Positions 26,245 to 35,574 of a stretch of DNA of 64,000 bases are shown here, one piece after another. Position numbers and translations under genes: made by a program. Source of the stretch: Paraburkholderia sp. BCC1886 (lineage in GTDB: Bacteria; Pseudomonadota; Gammaproteobacteria; Burkholderiales; Burkholderiaceae); contig NZ_CAAJGK010000074.1 in NCBI RefSeq assembly GCF_900996245.1, forward strand, positions 248,001-312,000, read 5' to 3'. Below the pieces are notes generated by a model. That model was given only the letters and a program-made list of their open reading frames with translations, ran no database searches and was not told where the DNA came from. Each line of letters starts with the position of its first letter. Within the stretch, counting starts at the first letter, position 1.

Positions 26245-27576
26245 TTAGTTGATTGCTTCGGCGTTGTCGGCCTTGGCGCGGCCGTAGCTGCGCTCGACGT
26301 AGTCGCTGACGATCTGCTGGAATTCCTGCGCGATGTTCTCGCCGCGCAGCGTCTTCACTTTTTCGCCGTCGATGAACACCGGCGCGGCGGGATTCTCGCC
26401 CGAACCCGGCAAGCTGATGCCGATGTTCGCCTGCTTGGATTCGCCCGGTCCGTTGACGATGCAGCCCATGACCGCGACGTGCATTTTTTCGACGCCGGGG
26501 TACTGGTCGCGCCAAACCGGCATTTGCGTGCGCAGATAGGTCTGGATTTGCGAGGCCAGTTCCTGGAACAGCGTGCTGGTGGTCCGGCCGCAACCGGGAC
26601 ATGCGATCACCATCGGGGTGAACGAACGCAGCCCCATGGTCTGCAGGATTTCCTGGCCGACGATCACTTCGCCGGTACGCGACGCGCCTGGTTCCGGCGT
26701 GAGCGAAATACGGATGGTGTCGCCGATCCCTTCCTGCAGCAGCACCGACAACGCGGCCGTCGACGCGACGATGCCTTTCGATCCCATGCCCGCCTCGGTC
26801 AGCCCGAGATGCAGCGCGAAGTCGCAACGCCGCGCCAGTTCGCGGTACACGGCGATCAGGTCCTGCACGCCGCTGACCTTGCACGACAGAATGATCTTGT
26901 TGCGCGGCAGACCGATTTCGACCGCACGTTCCGCGGAGCCGATGGCCGACTGGATCAGCGCTTCGTACATTACGCTTTGTGCTTCCCACGGCGTGCTGCG
27001 GGCCGCGTTCTCGTCCATCATTTTCGCGAGCAGGTCCTGGTCGAGACTGCCCCAGTTCACGCCGATGCGCACCGGCTTGTCATACCGCGCGGCCGCTTCG
27101 ATCATCTGCGCGAACTGCGTGTCGCGCTTCGCGCCGTGGCCGACGTTGCCCGGGTTGATCCGGTACTTCGACAGCGACTCGGCGCATGCCGGATAGTCGC
27201 GCAGCAGCAGATGGCCGTTGTAGTGGAAATCGCCGACCAGCGGCACGGAAACGCCCATGCGGTCGAGCTGCTCGCGCACCGCCGGCACGGCCGCGGCCGC
27301 CTCCGGCGTGTTGACCGTGATACGCACCAGTTCCGAACCGGCTTGCGCGAGTTCCTTGATCTGGATTGCCGTGCCGATCGCGTCCGCGGTATCAGTGTTG
27401 GTCATCGACTGGATGCGCACGGGCGCATCGCCGCCGATCGTGACGAGCTGGCCGCCCCAACGGACGTCGACTGCATGCGAGCGACGCCGCGTTGCGTGGC
27501 CGCCGAACACCGGTTCGGTCGAAACGATCTTGCTACTGGATTGGGATTGAGCTTCGGATTGCATCGAAAAACCCAT
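26245..27576 (-). CDS. ispG: 4-hydroxy-3-methylbut-2-en-1-yl diphosphate synthase
   Basis: 443 residues. IspG catalyses the next-to-last step of the MEP isoprenoid pathway with a 4Fe-4S cluster. The ligands are visible: CxxC in ACPGCGRTTS, and a third Cys in MGCIVNGPGE, whose Glu is the usual fourth ligand. The TIM-barrel part contains VRIGVNWGSLDQ. The first ~40 residues are a longer Ser-rich leader; an in-frame ATG at 27564 is a close alternative start. rodZ upstream ends at its own terminator, so ispG needs its own promoter or readthrough. Confidence 0.97.
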   Translation of the reverse strand: MGFSMQSEAQSQSSSKIVSTEPVFGGHATRRRSHAVDVRWGGQLVTIGGDAPVRIQSMTNTDTADAIGTAIQIKELAQAGSELVRITVNTPEAAAAVPAVREQLDRMGVSVPLVGDFHYNGHLLLRDYPACAESLSKYRINPGNVGHGAKRDTQFAQMIEAAARYDKPVRIGVNWGSLDQDLLAKMMDENAARSTPWEAQSVMYEALIQSAIGSAERAVEIGLPRNKIILSCKVSGVQDLIAVYRELARRCDFALHLGLTEAGMGSKGIVASTAALSVLLQEGIGDTIRISLTPEPGASRTGEVIVGQEILQTMGLRSFTPMVIACPGCGRTTSTLFQELASQIQTYLRTQMPVWRDQYPGVEKMHVAVMGCIVNGPGESKQANIGISLPGSGENPAAPVFIDGEKVKTLRGENIAQEFQQIVSDYVERSYGRAKADNAEAIN

Positions 27577-27616
27577 TTACGCCGCACGCGCTACACGAGC
27601 CGTAGCGCCTGAATTG

Positions 27617-27648
27617 AAAAAGCGCCGCGACCGGTCTGGCCGCGGCGC
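27617..27648 (-). terminator. Rho-independent terminator between rodZ and ispG
   Basis: On the minus strand, GCGCCGCG (27648-27641) pairs with CGCGGCGC (27629-27622), and CC/GG inside the loop can extend the stem; five T follow at 27621-27617. It would separate rodZ from ispG and hisS within the minus-strand series. Confidence 0.85.
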
Positions 27649-27659
27649 GCACCATGTTC

Positions 27660-28763
27660 TCAAGGCAGCGCAAAGCGCGCCACATTACCCTTTGCCGCCG
27701 AATATTTAGCCGGATCGACCGGCTGGCCGTCGAGCGTCAACGACTCGAGACCGGCGCGGTTGCCGACGGTGACCTTGAACGGAGCCACGCCCGTCACTTC
27801 CTTCGTGTCGCCTGCGTGGACAAGGCCGGAGAACACTTCCTTGCCGTCGTTGCCGCGCACGCTGAACCAGCTGTCCTGTTTCACTCGCAAGGCGACCTGC
27901 GCCTGGCCTGCCGCCGGTGCGACTGTTGCGGTGGCCGTCGCCGTCGCCGTCGCGCCTGAAGACGCTGCTGCCGCGGGCGCCGGTGCGGACGAAGCTGCCT
28001 GCGGTAACGCGGTCATTGCCGTGACCGGTACCGCAGACGACGATGCGGTGCCGGTTGCCAGCGGTGCGGGCATCGGCGTTGCCGAGGCCGCATTGTCGCC
28101 GCTTTGTGCTTCCGGCGTGGACGCCGCTTCCAAGGCGAGCGCTTCCGAACCCGCGCCCTGACTTTGCGCGACCGCTCCCGAGGCGCCCGTTGCGCTTCCC
28201 GGCGAACTGCTCGCGCTGGCCTTCAACCGCGCGAGCCACGCCGATGACTCGCCACTATTCGTATGCCACATGCCGAGCGCGATAACCGCGACGACGACGG
28301 CTGCCACGCCCCACAACCATGACCGGCTTTTCTGTCCGCTCCCGCCTAGCGACAGCGAAACACGCCCACGCGGCAAATCGCGACCGGAAGAAGCCGGCAT
28401 CGACAGATTGGGTGCCGGGACGCCTTTTTCACGTCGCAATACTTCGGTGAACGGCGTGGGATCGGCGCCGAGCATTTTTGCGTAGCTACGCACCACGCCG
28501 AGCGCAAACGTCGTGTCCGGCAAATGCGTGAGATCGCCGGATTCGAGCGCGCGCAGCTTGATTGCGGACACCTTGAGACGGGCGGACACGTCGTCGATCG
28601 TCCAGTTTTTCGACTCGCGCAATTGGGTCAAGCGCGCGCCCACCGCTGCCAGCGAATCCATCGGCGGCTGCACGGCAGGCTGCACCGCTGCCCGCGCGCC
28701 CGGCGCCGGGCGGCCTTCGTTGGTCTCTGTGTCGTGCGGCTGCGGGTGCTGCGGCTCACTCAT
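27660..28763 (-). CDS. rodZ: RodZ-like helix-turn-helix membrane protein
   Basis: 367 residues. RodZ links MreB filaments to the inner membrane and helps keep rod shape. Domains in order: a Pro-rich leader; a HTH_25 domain around residues 38-105 (LTQLRESKNWTIDDVSARL); a membrane span near 155-175 (SWLWGVAAVVVAVIALG); an Ala/Ser-rich periplasmic linker; and a C-terminal DUF4115 beta-domain containing DSWFSVRG. I chose the ATG at 28763, six bases after an AAAGGA site; the open frame extends upstream but without support. The place between rlmN and ispG is conserved. Confidence 0.93.
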   Translation of the reverse strand: MSEPQHPQPHDTETNEGRPAPGARAAVQPAVQPPMDSLAAVGARLTQLRESKNWTIDDVSARLKVSAIKLRALESGDLTHLPDTTFALGVVRSYAKMLGADPTPFTEVLRREKGVPAPNLSMPASSGRDLPRGRVSLSLGGSGQKSRSWLWGVAAVVVAVIALGMWHTNSGESSAWLARLKASASSSPGSATGASGAVAQSQGAGSEALALEAASTPEAQSGDNAASATPMPAPLATGTASSSAVPVTAMTALPQAASSAPAPAAAASSGATATATATATVAPAAGQAQVALRVKQDSWFSVRGNDGKEVFSGLVHAGDTKEVTGVAPFKVTVGNRAGLESLTLDGQPVDPAKYSAAKGNVARFALP

Positions 28764-28999
28764 CCCAAATCCTTTAGCGTCGATTTTTTCACTCGTGCAA
28801 CCCGGGTAGGCGCCGGCCTCACGCCCTGACCTCACACCCGATTCGCAGACCGTTTATAACAAAATGCGCGGCCTCTTGTGCCGCTTCCGATCGCTTCTGC
28901 AAACTTTCTTTTCAATCAACGACCAGGCGACGCTTTTTCTTACGCGGTGCCTGCTTGCGATTCCGGCCGCTGCCCCGTGGCCGTCCTGCGTCGGTCCGG

Positions 29000-30151
29000 C
29001 TAAATAGCCCGGACCTCGATGATCCTGGCGGCCTTGCCGGTGCGTTCCGCTAGCCTCGTGCGGTCTTTCACCGCGCCGGCCAGCTGACCGCAAGCCGCGT
29101 CGATGTCGTCGCCGCGCGTTTTACGCACGGTCGTGACGACGCCCGCGTCCATCAGCACTTGCGCAAACCGTTTGATTTGCTCGTTCTTCGAGCGCAACAG
29201 CCCCGACTCCGGGAACGGATTGAACGGGATCAGATTGAATTTGCAAGGTATGTCGCGTGTGACGGCCAGCAATTCGCGCGCTTGCGCTTCGCTGTCGTTC
29301 ACGCCGTCGAGCATGCAATATTCGAACGTGATGAAATCGCGCGGCGCGACCTTGAGATACCGCTGGCAGGCTGCCATCAGTTCGCGCAGTGGATACTTCT
29401 TGTTCAGCGGCACCAGCATGTCGCGCAGCGGGTCGGTCGGCGCATGCAGCGACACCGCGAGCGCGACCGGCAGATCGGCGCCTAGACGGTCCATCATGGG
29501 CACCACACCCGAGGTGGACAACGTGACGCGGCGCCGTGACAGGCCATACGCGTTGTCGTCGAGCATGAGACGCATGGCGGGCACGACCGCGTCGTAATTG
29601 AGCAGCGGCTCGCCCATGCCCATCATGACGACGTTGGTGACGACGCGCTCGCCTTTGCCGTCGCCGCCCGTCGCCCGGCCACCATCCGCGCCGCGGGTCG
29701 CGCGCAGAGCAAATTCGGCCATACGCAACTGGCCGATGATTTCAGCGGTAGTGAGATTCCGGGAAAAACCCTGCTTTCCGGTGGAACAGAAACGGCAGTT
29801 GACGGCGCACCCGGCCTGCGACGACACGCAAAGCGTGCCGCGTGTTTCTTCGGGGATATAGACGGTTTCGACCGCGTTGCTGTTGCCGACGTCGATCAGC
29901 CACTTGCGTGTGCCGTCGGTAGAAATATTGTCGCTGACGATGCCCGGCATCGAGATCGTGGCGCGTCCCTTGAGCTTTTCGCGCAGAGACTTGGCCAGGT
30001 CCGTCATGCCGTCGAAATCGGCCGCATTGTATTGATGAATCCAGCGCTGCAATTGCTTGGCGCGAAACGGCTTCTCGCCCAGGCTGCCGCAGTAGGCGAC
30101 AAGCCCTTGGGCGTCGAGGTCGAGAAGGTTGACGGTGGAGCCGGTCGTCAT
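29000..30151 (-). CDS. rlmN: Dual-specificity 23S rRNA/tRNA adenine C2 methyltransferase RlmN
   Basis: 383 residues, a radical SAM enzyme that makes 2-methyladenosine in 23S rRNA and some tRNAs. The CxxxCxxC cluster is clear in CAVNCRFCSTG. The C-terminal cysteine in GDDIDAACGQLAG corresponds to the one that forms the methylene-carrying intermediate. I prefer the ATG at 30151 because AGGA lies at good spacing; an ATG 15 bp earlier is an alternative. ndk is upstream in the same direction. Confidence 0.97.
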   Translation of the reverse strand: MTTGSTVNLLDLDAQGLVAYCGSLGEKPFRAKQLQRWIHQYNAADFDGMTDLAKSLREKLKGRATISMPGIVSDNISTDGTRKWLIDVGNSNAVETVYIPEETRGTLCVSSQAGCAVNCRFCSTGKQGFSRNLTTAEIIGQLRMAEFALRATRGADGGRATGGDGKGERVVTNVVMMGMGEPLLNYDAVVPAMRLMLDDNAYGLSRRRVTLSTSGVVPMMDRLGADLPVALAVSLHAPTDPLRDMLVPLNKKYPLRELMAACQRYLKVAPRDFITFEYCMLDGVNDSEAQARELLAVTRDIPCKFNLIPFNPFPESGLLRSKNEQIKRFAQVLMDAGVVTTVRKTRGDDIDAACGQLAGAVKDRTRLAERTGKAARIIEVRAI

Positions 30152-30379
30152 ATCGAATCCTGCCATTTCAGTGCGAGACTACGTTCATGCAACAAGCTGC
30201 ATGAACGCAATGCCGATCGCGCCCATTCCTGCTGCTTTTACCTTACTACTTTGCCCGGCGATTCGTGCGACAAATCCGGTCGGCGGCACGAATCGCGCGG
30301 GGCTTGCGCATCGGTCTGACAAGCGTTGGCCGGGCTCAGGTTAGAACCGCGCCGGGCCAGCGCCGGAATCACGCGAATA

Positions 30380-30805
30380 TCAACGCGAGTAGACGTTGAC
30401 TTGCGGGAAGAAAAACGCGATTTCGACAGCGGCCGTTTCAGCAGCGTCCGAGCCATGCACGGCATTGGCGTCGATGCTGTCGGCGAAGTCGGCGCGGATC
30501 GTGCCCTTGTCTGCCTTCTTCGGGTCCGTTGCACCCATCAGCTCACGGTGCTTCAGGATGGCGTTTTCGCCTTCCAGCGCCTGCACGACCACCGGGCCGG
30601 AAATCATGAAATCGACCAGGTCCTTGAAGAACGGACGTGCTGCGTGCACAGCGTAGAACTTCTCTGCGTCGGCGCGCGACAGGTGAACCATGCGCGATGC
30701 CACGATCTTCAGACCAGCGTTTTCGAAACGGCTGTAGATCTGGCCGATCACGTTCTTGGCCACTGCGTCCGGCTTGATAATCGACAGGGTGCGTTCGATC
30801 GCCAT
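30380..30805 (-). CDS. ndk: Nucleoside diphosphate kinase
   Basis: 141 residues, the usual bacterial length. It moves phosphate between nucleoside triphosphates and diphosphates. The catalytic His is in NAVHGSDA (near residue 117), and the N-terminus ERTLSIIKPDAV is typical. A GGAG ribosome site precedes the ATG. It is the first gene of the long minus-strand series. A GAACCCTT/AAGGGTTC inverted repeat lies about 80-105 bp upstream (30884-30909). Confidence 0.98.
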   Translation of the reverse strand: MAIERTLSIIKPDAVAKNVIGQIYSRFENAGLKIVASRMVHLSRADAEKFYAVHAARPFFKDLVDFMISGPVVVQALEGENAILKHRELMGATDPKKADKGTIRADFADSIDANAVHGSDAAETAAVEIAFFFPQVNVYSR

Positions 30806-31087
30806 AAAAACTCCAAAAAATTATGAGGTTACAGATTCAAATGAATCCGCTATTGTAGCATGTTCCCGTGTATGATTTCGATTGAACCCTTACAACTCTG
30901 AAAGGGTTCGCGCACGGAATTCTGATTGCTGGTAGCGTAGGGCCTGCGGTCATTTTCAGGGCATTGAAACTCCCCGCCCGCGCATCAATCTTAGACATGA
31001 ACCAGGTTGCGGCGCACCGCGTTTCCAGGCGGCGCCGCTCCGGCTAGATCACCATCACGTAACACGCTTCCGACGTAAGGAGAGACC

Positions 31088-31786
31088 ATGAACGATCATC
31101 CGTATAGCTTTGGCCGCACTGGTGCGGTCAGCACGGTCGAAACACGCAACCGCGTGCTACGGAACACCTACTGGCTGCTGGCGCTGTCCATGATCCCGAC
31201 CGTGCTCGGCGCCTACGTGGGTCTGGCAACGGGTTTCTCGCTGTTCGCCGCCACCAGTCCCGCCATGAGCATGCTGGCGTTTTTCGCCATCGCGTTCGGC
31301 TTCATGTTCGCCATCCAGAAAACAAAAGACAGCGCAGTCGGCGTTTTCGTTCTGCTCGGCTTCACGTTCTTCATGGGCCTGATGCTGTCGCGCATCCTGA
31401 GCTTCGTACTCGGCTTTTCCAACGGCCCGTCGCTGATCATGCTTGCCTTCGGTGGCACGGGTGTGATCTTCGCGTCCATGGCCACCATCGCCACGGTCAG
31501 CAAGCGCGACTTTTCTGGTCTCGGCAAGTGGCTGTTCATGGGCGTGATCGTGCTGCTGCTGGCTTCGGTCGCGAACATCTTCCTGCATCTGCCCGCGCTG
31601 ATGCTCACGGTGTCGGTCATGGCCATCGTGATTTTCTCGGCCTACATGCTGTTCGACGTGCAGCGCGTCGTGAACGGCGGCGAAACGAACTACATCACCG
31701 CCACGCTCGCGATTTACCTGGATCTCTACAACGTGTTCGTGAACCTGCTGGCGATCCTCGGTATCTTCGGCGGCAATCGTAACTAA
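31088..31786 (+). CDS. Bax inhibitor-1/YccA family membrane protein
   Basis: 232 residues with about seven hydrophobic segments, matching the BI-1/YccA family. In E. coli, YccA interacts with FtsH; others are proposed calcium-leak channels. Features include an N-terminal TRNRVLRNTYWLLAL segment and a closing acidic-bearing helix with AIYLDLYNVFVNLL. An AAGGAG site lies just before the ATG. Single gene, with a 282-bp upstream gap shared with ndk and a terminator after it. Confidence 0.93.
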   Translation: MNDHPYSFGRTGAVSTVETRNRVLRNTYWLLALSMIPTVLGAYVGLATGFSLFAATSPAMSMLAFFAIAFGFMFAIQKTKDSAVGVFVLLGFTFFMGLMLSRILSFVLGFSNGPSLIMLAFGGTGVIFASMATIATVSKRDFSGLGKWLFMGVIVLLLASVANIFLHLPALMLTVSVMAIVIFSAYMLFDVQRVVNGGETNYITATLAIYLDLYNVFVNLLAILGIFGGNRN

Positions 31787-31817
31787 GTGCTGACGTGCAG
31801 GCCGAACCGGCCGGCAC

Positions 31818-31857
31818 AAAAAAGCCCATGGCGAGCAATCGTCATGGGCTTTTTTTA
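31818..31857 (+). terminator. Bidirectional Rho-independent terminator after the BI-1 gene
   Basis: AGCCCATG (31823-31830) pairs with CATGGGCT (31843-31850), flanked by an A run and seven T. It can also end the convergent minus-strand transcript carrying the MBL hydrolase gene. Confidence 0.92.
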
Positions 31858-31895
31858 TCGCCGCCGCGCCGCCGCGACAAACGATGAGCCAGCCG

Positions 31896-32669
31896 CTACA
31901 AACTCAACCAGTCGAACCCATCACTCTGGGTCGCCACCAGCACTTCAGTAATCGCCGCGCCCAGCACCCCGGCCATGGCCGCCTGAGCAAGTTCCGGCAA
32001 GTTGTTTTGCTGACTCAGATGCGCCGCCACCAGATGACGCAAGCGCGATCGATCGAGCGAAGCCAGAATCTGCGCCGCCGCGTCGTTGTTCAAATGCCCA
32101 TGATTGCCGCCGATGCGCGCCTTGAGCGACTGCGGGTAACGGCTGCCCGCGAGCATCTGCAAGTCGTGGTTGCATTCGAGAATCAACGCGTCGCAGCCGC
32201 TCAACACGGCGCTGATATGCGGCGTCGACGTGCCCACGTCGGTCAGCACGCCGAGCCGGCTCGCGCCGTTGGAAAACACATACTGCAGTGGCTCGCGAGC
32301 GTCGTGCGGCACGGTGTAAGGCAGCACGCTGAGATCGCCGATCGCGACCGCCTCGTCGCCCCACAACACGCGCAGATCGACGCCGGTGTCGTCGGCACCC
32401 ACCGCGCGCGCCGTTCCCCAACTCATATGCAGCGGAATCGACCACTTGCGCGCCAAAGTCAGCGCGCTACCAATGTGGTCGCTATGTTCGTGCGTAATCA
32501 GAATCGCATCGAGAAATTCGGCACTCGTGCCGAGCCGCACCAACCGCCGCTCGACCTCTTTCGCCGAAAAACCGCAATCGAGCAGCACACGCGTGGTGGT
32601 CGCGCCGCTTTGTGCTTCCACCAGCAGCGAATTGCCTTCGCTGCCGCTGCCTAGACTGGCGAATCGCAC
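31896..32669 (-). CDS. MBL-fold metallo-hydrolase
   Basis: 257 residues with the metallo-beta-lactamase motif THEHSDHIG, which supplies zinc ligands; further candidates are VLTDVG, ILECNHD and AAHLSQQN. The N-terminus FASLGSGSEGNSLLV resembles the YycJ/WalJ group, phosphodiesterase-like proteins often annotated only as MBL-fold. Substrate unknown. The start is a GTG placed seven bases after the bamC stop, so both are likely co-transcribed with dapA. Confidence 0.88.
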   Translation of the reverse strand: MRFASLGSGSEGNSLLVEAQSGATTTRVLLDCGFSAKEVERRLVRLGTSAEFLDAILITHEHSDHIGSALTLARKWSIPLHMSWGTARAVGADDTGVDLRVLWGDEAVAIGDLSVLPYTVPHDAREPLQYVFSNGASRLGVLTDVGTSTPHISAVLSGCDALILECNHDLQMLAGSRYPQSLKARIGGNHGHLNNDAAAQILASLDRSRLRHLVAAHLSQQNNLPELAQAAMAGVLGAAITEVLVATQSDGFDWLSL

Positions 32670-32676
32670 AGTCCGC

Positions 32677-33816
32677 TTAGTTCAGTTGAGCGTGCAGCAG
32701 CGTCACGATGCGCTGCGCGTCGGTGGAATTATCCAGTTGCCCGTTCGCGTCCAGCACGGCCACCTGGGTCACGGCGTCGCCCTTCGAGCGCACATTGACG
32801 AGGAATTCCTGACCCGGTTTCTTCGCCGAATTACCGCTATAGAAAAGCTTGCCGAACAGCCCTTCCCGCTTCAGTTCCTGCATCGAGTCGGCGTAACGCA
32901 CGTAGTAGATGCCCTTCGAACGATCGCGATTGTCGACGGCGAAATTCGTGCGGTCGAGCGCGAGACCGACGCGCAGCCACGCGCGATCGAACGATTCCGG
33001 CAGATCGAGCGTCGATGCGCCCGCCGTCTGGTCGAGCGTGGCCGGCGCGACGGCCGGACGCGCGTCCGTCAGCAACTGCTTCGACTGCGTTTCGGTCAGA
33101 CCGAACTTCTGCATGAGCTTGGTGAGAAACAGCGCTTCCAGCGCCGGATCGCGCGGACGCTCTTCCCAACGCGACGACGTTTTGTCCTGGCCGGTCATGA
33201 TTTCTTCCATCGCGCTGTGCGTGATGGAGATGTCGGTGGTGTCCGACGGACCGCGCGACACGAGCGTACGGAAGCTGTCACGCGTGCCCGACGAATACGC
33301 GAAATCGATGACCTTCCCCACCGTCCGGCGGAACCAGTCGTCCGGAATGTTCGCGCGGTTCTCGGCCCAGTCGGTCGTCATGATGCCGGTCGACGCCGCG
33401 TCGGTCTTGAGCGCGAAACCGTTTTCCTGCCAGAACTCCTGCAACTGCGGCCACAACTGCTCAGGCGAACGACCGTCGACCACCAGCCAGCGGCGATCGC
33501 CGTCACGCTCGATATGCATGCCCAGCGGATCCTGCGCATTCGGCTGGCCTTCGGTCGCATTGCCGGCGGCCGTCACCGCGCGCGTCTGCGCGCCGCCCAA
33601 GGCCAGATTGGCCGGCGGCGCAACGTAACGCTGATCGCTCTTCGTGGTGGTCAGGTCGCCAGGCACGGCGAGCGGCGGCGCGCTGCCCGCGCCCTTGTAG
33701 TTGACCCGGTCGGAGGCAAACCAGTCGTTCAGCGAGTCACAGCCGGCGAGCGTCGTCAAGGCAAGCGCCAGCGCCGCCATGCGGGTTGCGTGGAGGGAAA
33801 GTGCGGAACGTTTCAT
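32677..33816 (-). CDS. bamC: Outer membrane assembly lipoprotein BamC
   Basis: 379 residues. The signal peptide ends in lipobox LAGC (Cys near residue 26), followed by an unstructured segment and two helix-grip domains, as in BamC (NlpB). A recognisable part is RWLVVDGRSPEQLWPQL. Downstream of dapA, exactly as the dapA-bamC pair in E. coli. With BamB in the same window, two accessory Bam lipoproteins are present. Confidence 0.92.
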   Translation of the reverse strand: MKRSALSLHATRMAALALALTTLAGCDSLNDWFASDRVNYKGAGSAPPLAVPGDLTTTKSDQRYVAPPANLALGGAQTRAVTAAGNATEGQPNAQDPLGMHIERDGDRRWLVVDGRSPEQLWPQLQEFWQENGFALKTDAASTGIMTTDWAENRANIPDDWFRRTVGKVIDFAYSSGTRDSFRTLVSRGPSDTTDISITHSAMEEIMTGQDKTSSRWEERPRDPALEALFLTKLMQKFGLTETQSKQLLTDARPAVAPATLDQTAGASTLDLPESFDRAWLRVGLALDRTNFAVDNRDRSKGIYYVRYADSMQELKREGLFGKLFYSGNSAKKPGQEFLVNVRSKGDAVTQVAVLDANGQLDNSTDAQRIVTLLHAQLN

Positions 33817-33948
33817 GAGGTCCTTCGTGATGCTGGAACGCGGTGCCTGGTTCGGTGTGCCGGGAACGTGGGCGGAGTCGACGTCGGTTAAAGGGAATGC
33901 CGGTGGCGGGCTTCGGTTGGCGCTGGCGGATGCCTGAACGGCTCCGCT

Positions 33949-34881
<933 letters not shown>

Positions 34882-34924
34882 GAAACGCCATGAATTTGAT
34901 CAGGTAAAGCGCGATTGTAGCGGA

Positions 34925-35557
34925 TTAGCCAGCCAACTCGTAACAAGGCAAAGGCACCGCCCGGGCGGGGTCCGTCGAGGGCGCCGGCGGCACCACCGCA
35001 CAGATGCGCTGAACGTAGGCGGGACGCGGCTCTGCAAGAAAACCGTCCTGATAGGCGACCACCCTCAGGTGTCCGCGCACGACGTCGAGCAGCTCGCCCG
35101 GCGCCAGTAAAAAGGCGGGATTCGACGGCTTGCCGACACTTTCATTTCCTTGCGCGAAGGTCTCGTAGATCAGCACGCCGCCGGGCGCGAGCGAGCGCAA
35201 AAGCCGTGGAAACAACGGGCGGTGAAGGTAGTGCGTCACGACCACCGCGGCGAAGCGCGCGTCGTCGCGCAGCGGCCACGGGCCGCCTTCCAGGTCGGCC
35301 ACCAGCATGTCGATCGACGGCTCGTCGCGCAATCCATGCAGCGCCTGTGCATCGCGATCGACGGCGGTCACCGGATGACCCGCTGCCGCGAACCAGCGCG
35401 CGTGCCGCCCGGCTCCCGACGCCACGTCGAGCACCGCGCCGCCCGCCGCGACCAGATGCGTCCAGTGACGCACCCAGCGGGAGGGCTCGCCGATACCGTG
35501 CGCCGAAGCGGGAACCGGCGCGGCGGAATCGGAACGACTCGAAGAAAAGCCCGTCAT
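34925..35557 (-). CDS. Class I SAM-dependent methyltransferase
   Basis: 210 residues. Motif I is AVLDVASGAGRHARW, followed by an acidic residue at the end of strand 2 (TAVDRD) and a motif-IV-like segment VVVTHYLHRP. The C-terminal part contains EPRPAYVQRI. Such proteins are widespread beside trpS in Burkholderia-type genomes as I recall, but the substrate is unknown. The ATG at 35557 lies 17 bp after trpS and follows GGAG; a much longer upstream frame is an artefact running through trpS. Confidence 0.88.
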   Translation of the reverse strand: MTGFSSSRSDSAAPVPASAHGIGEPSRWVRHWTHLVAAGGAVLDVASGAGRHARWFAAAGHPVTAVDRDAQALHGLRDEPSIDMLVADLEGGPWPLRDDARFAAVVVTHYLHRPLFPRLLRSLAPGGVLIYETFAQGNESVGKPSNPAFLLAPGELLDVVRGHLRVVAYQDGFLAEPRPAYVQRICAVVPPAPSTDPARAVPLPCYELAG

Positions 35558-35574
35558 CGTCTCGTCTCCGGCGC

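Noticed and set aside
28915..29050. Basic stretch (ending in KKKRRLVVD) in the +1 frame after rlmN
   Set aside because: No start codon in that frame before the next stop upstream, and no slippery site; probably chance, though codon use looks reasonable.
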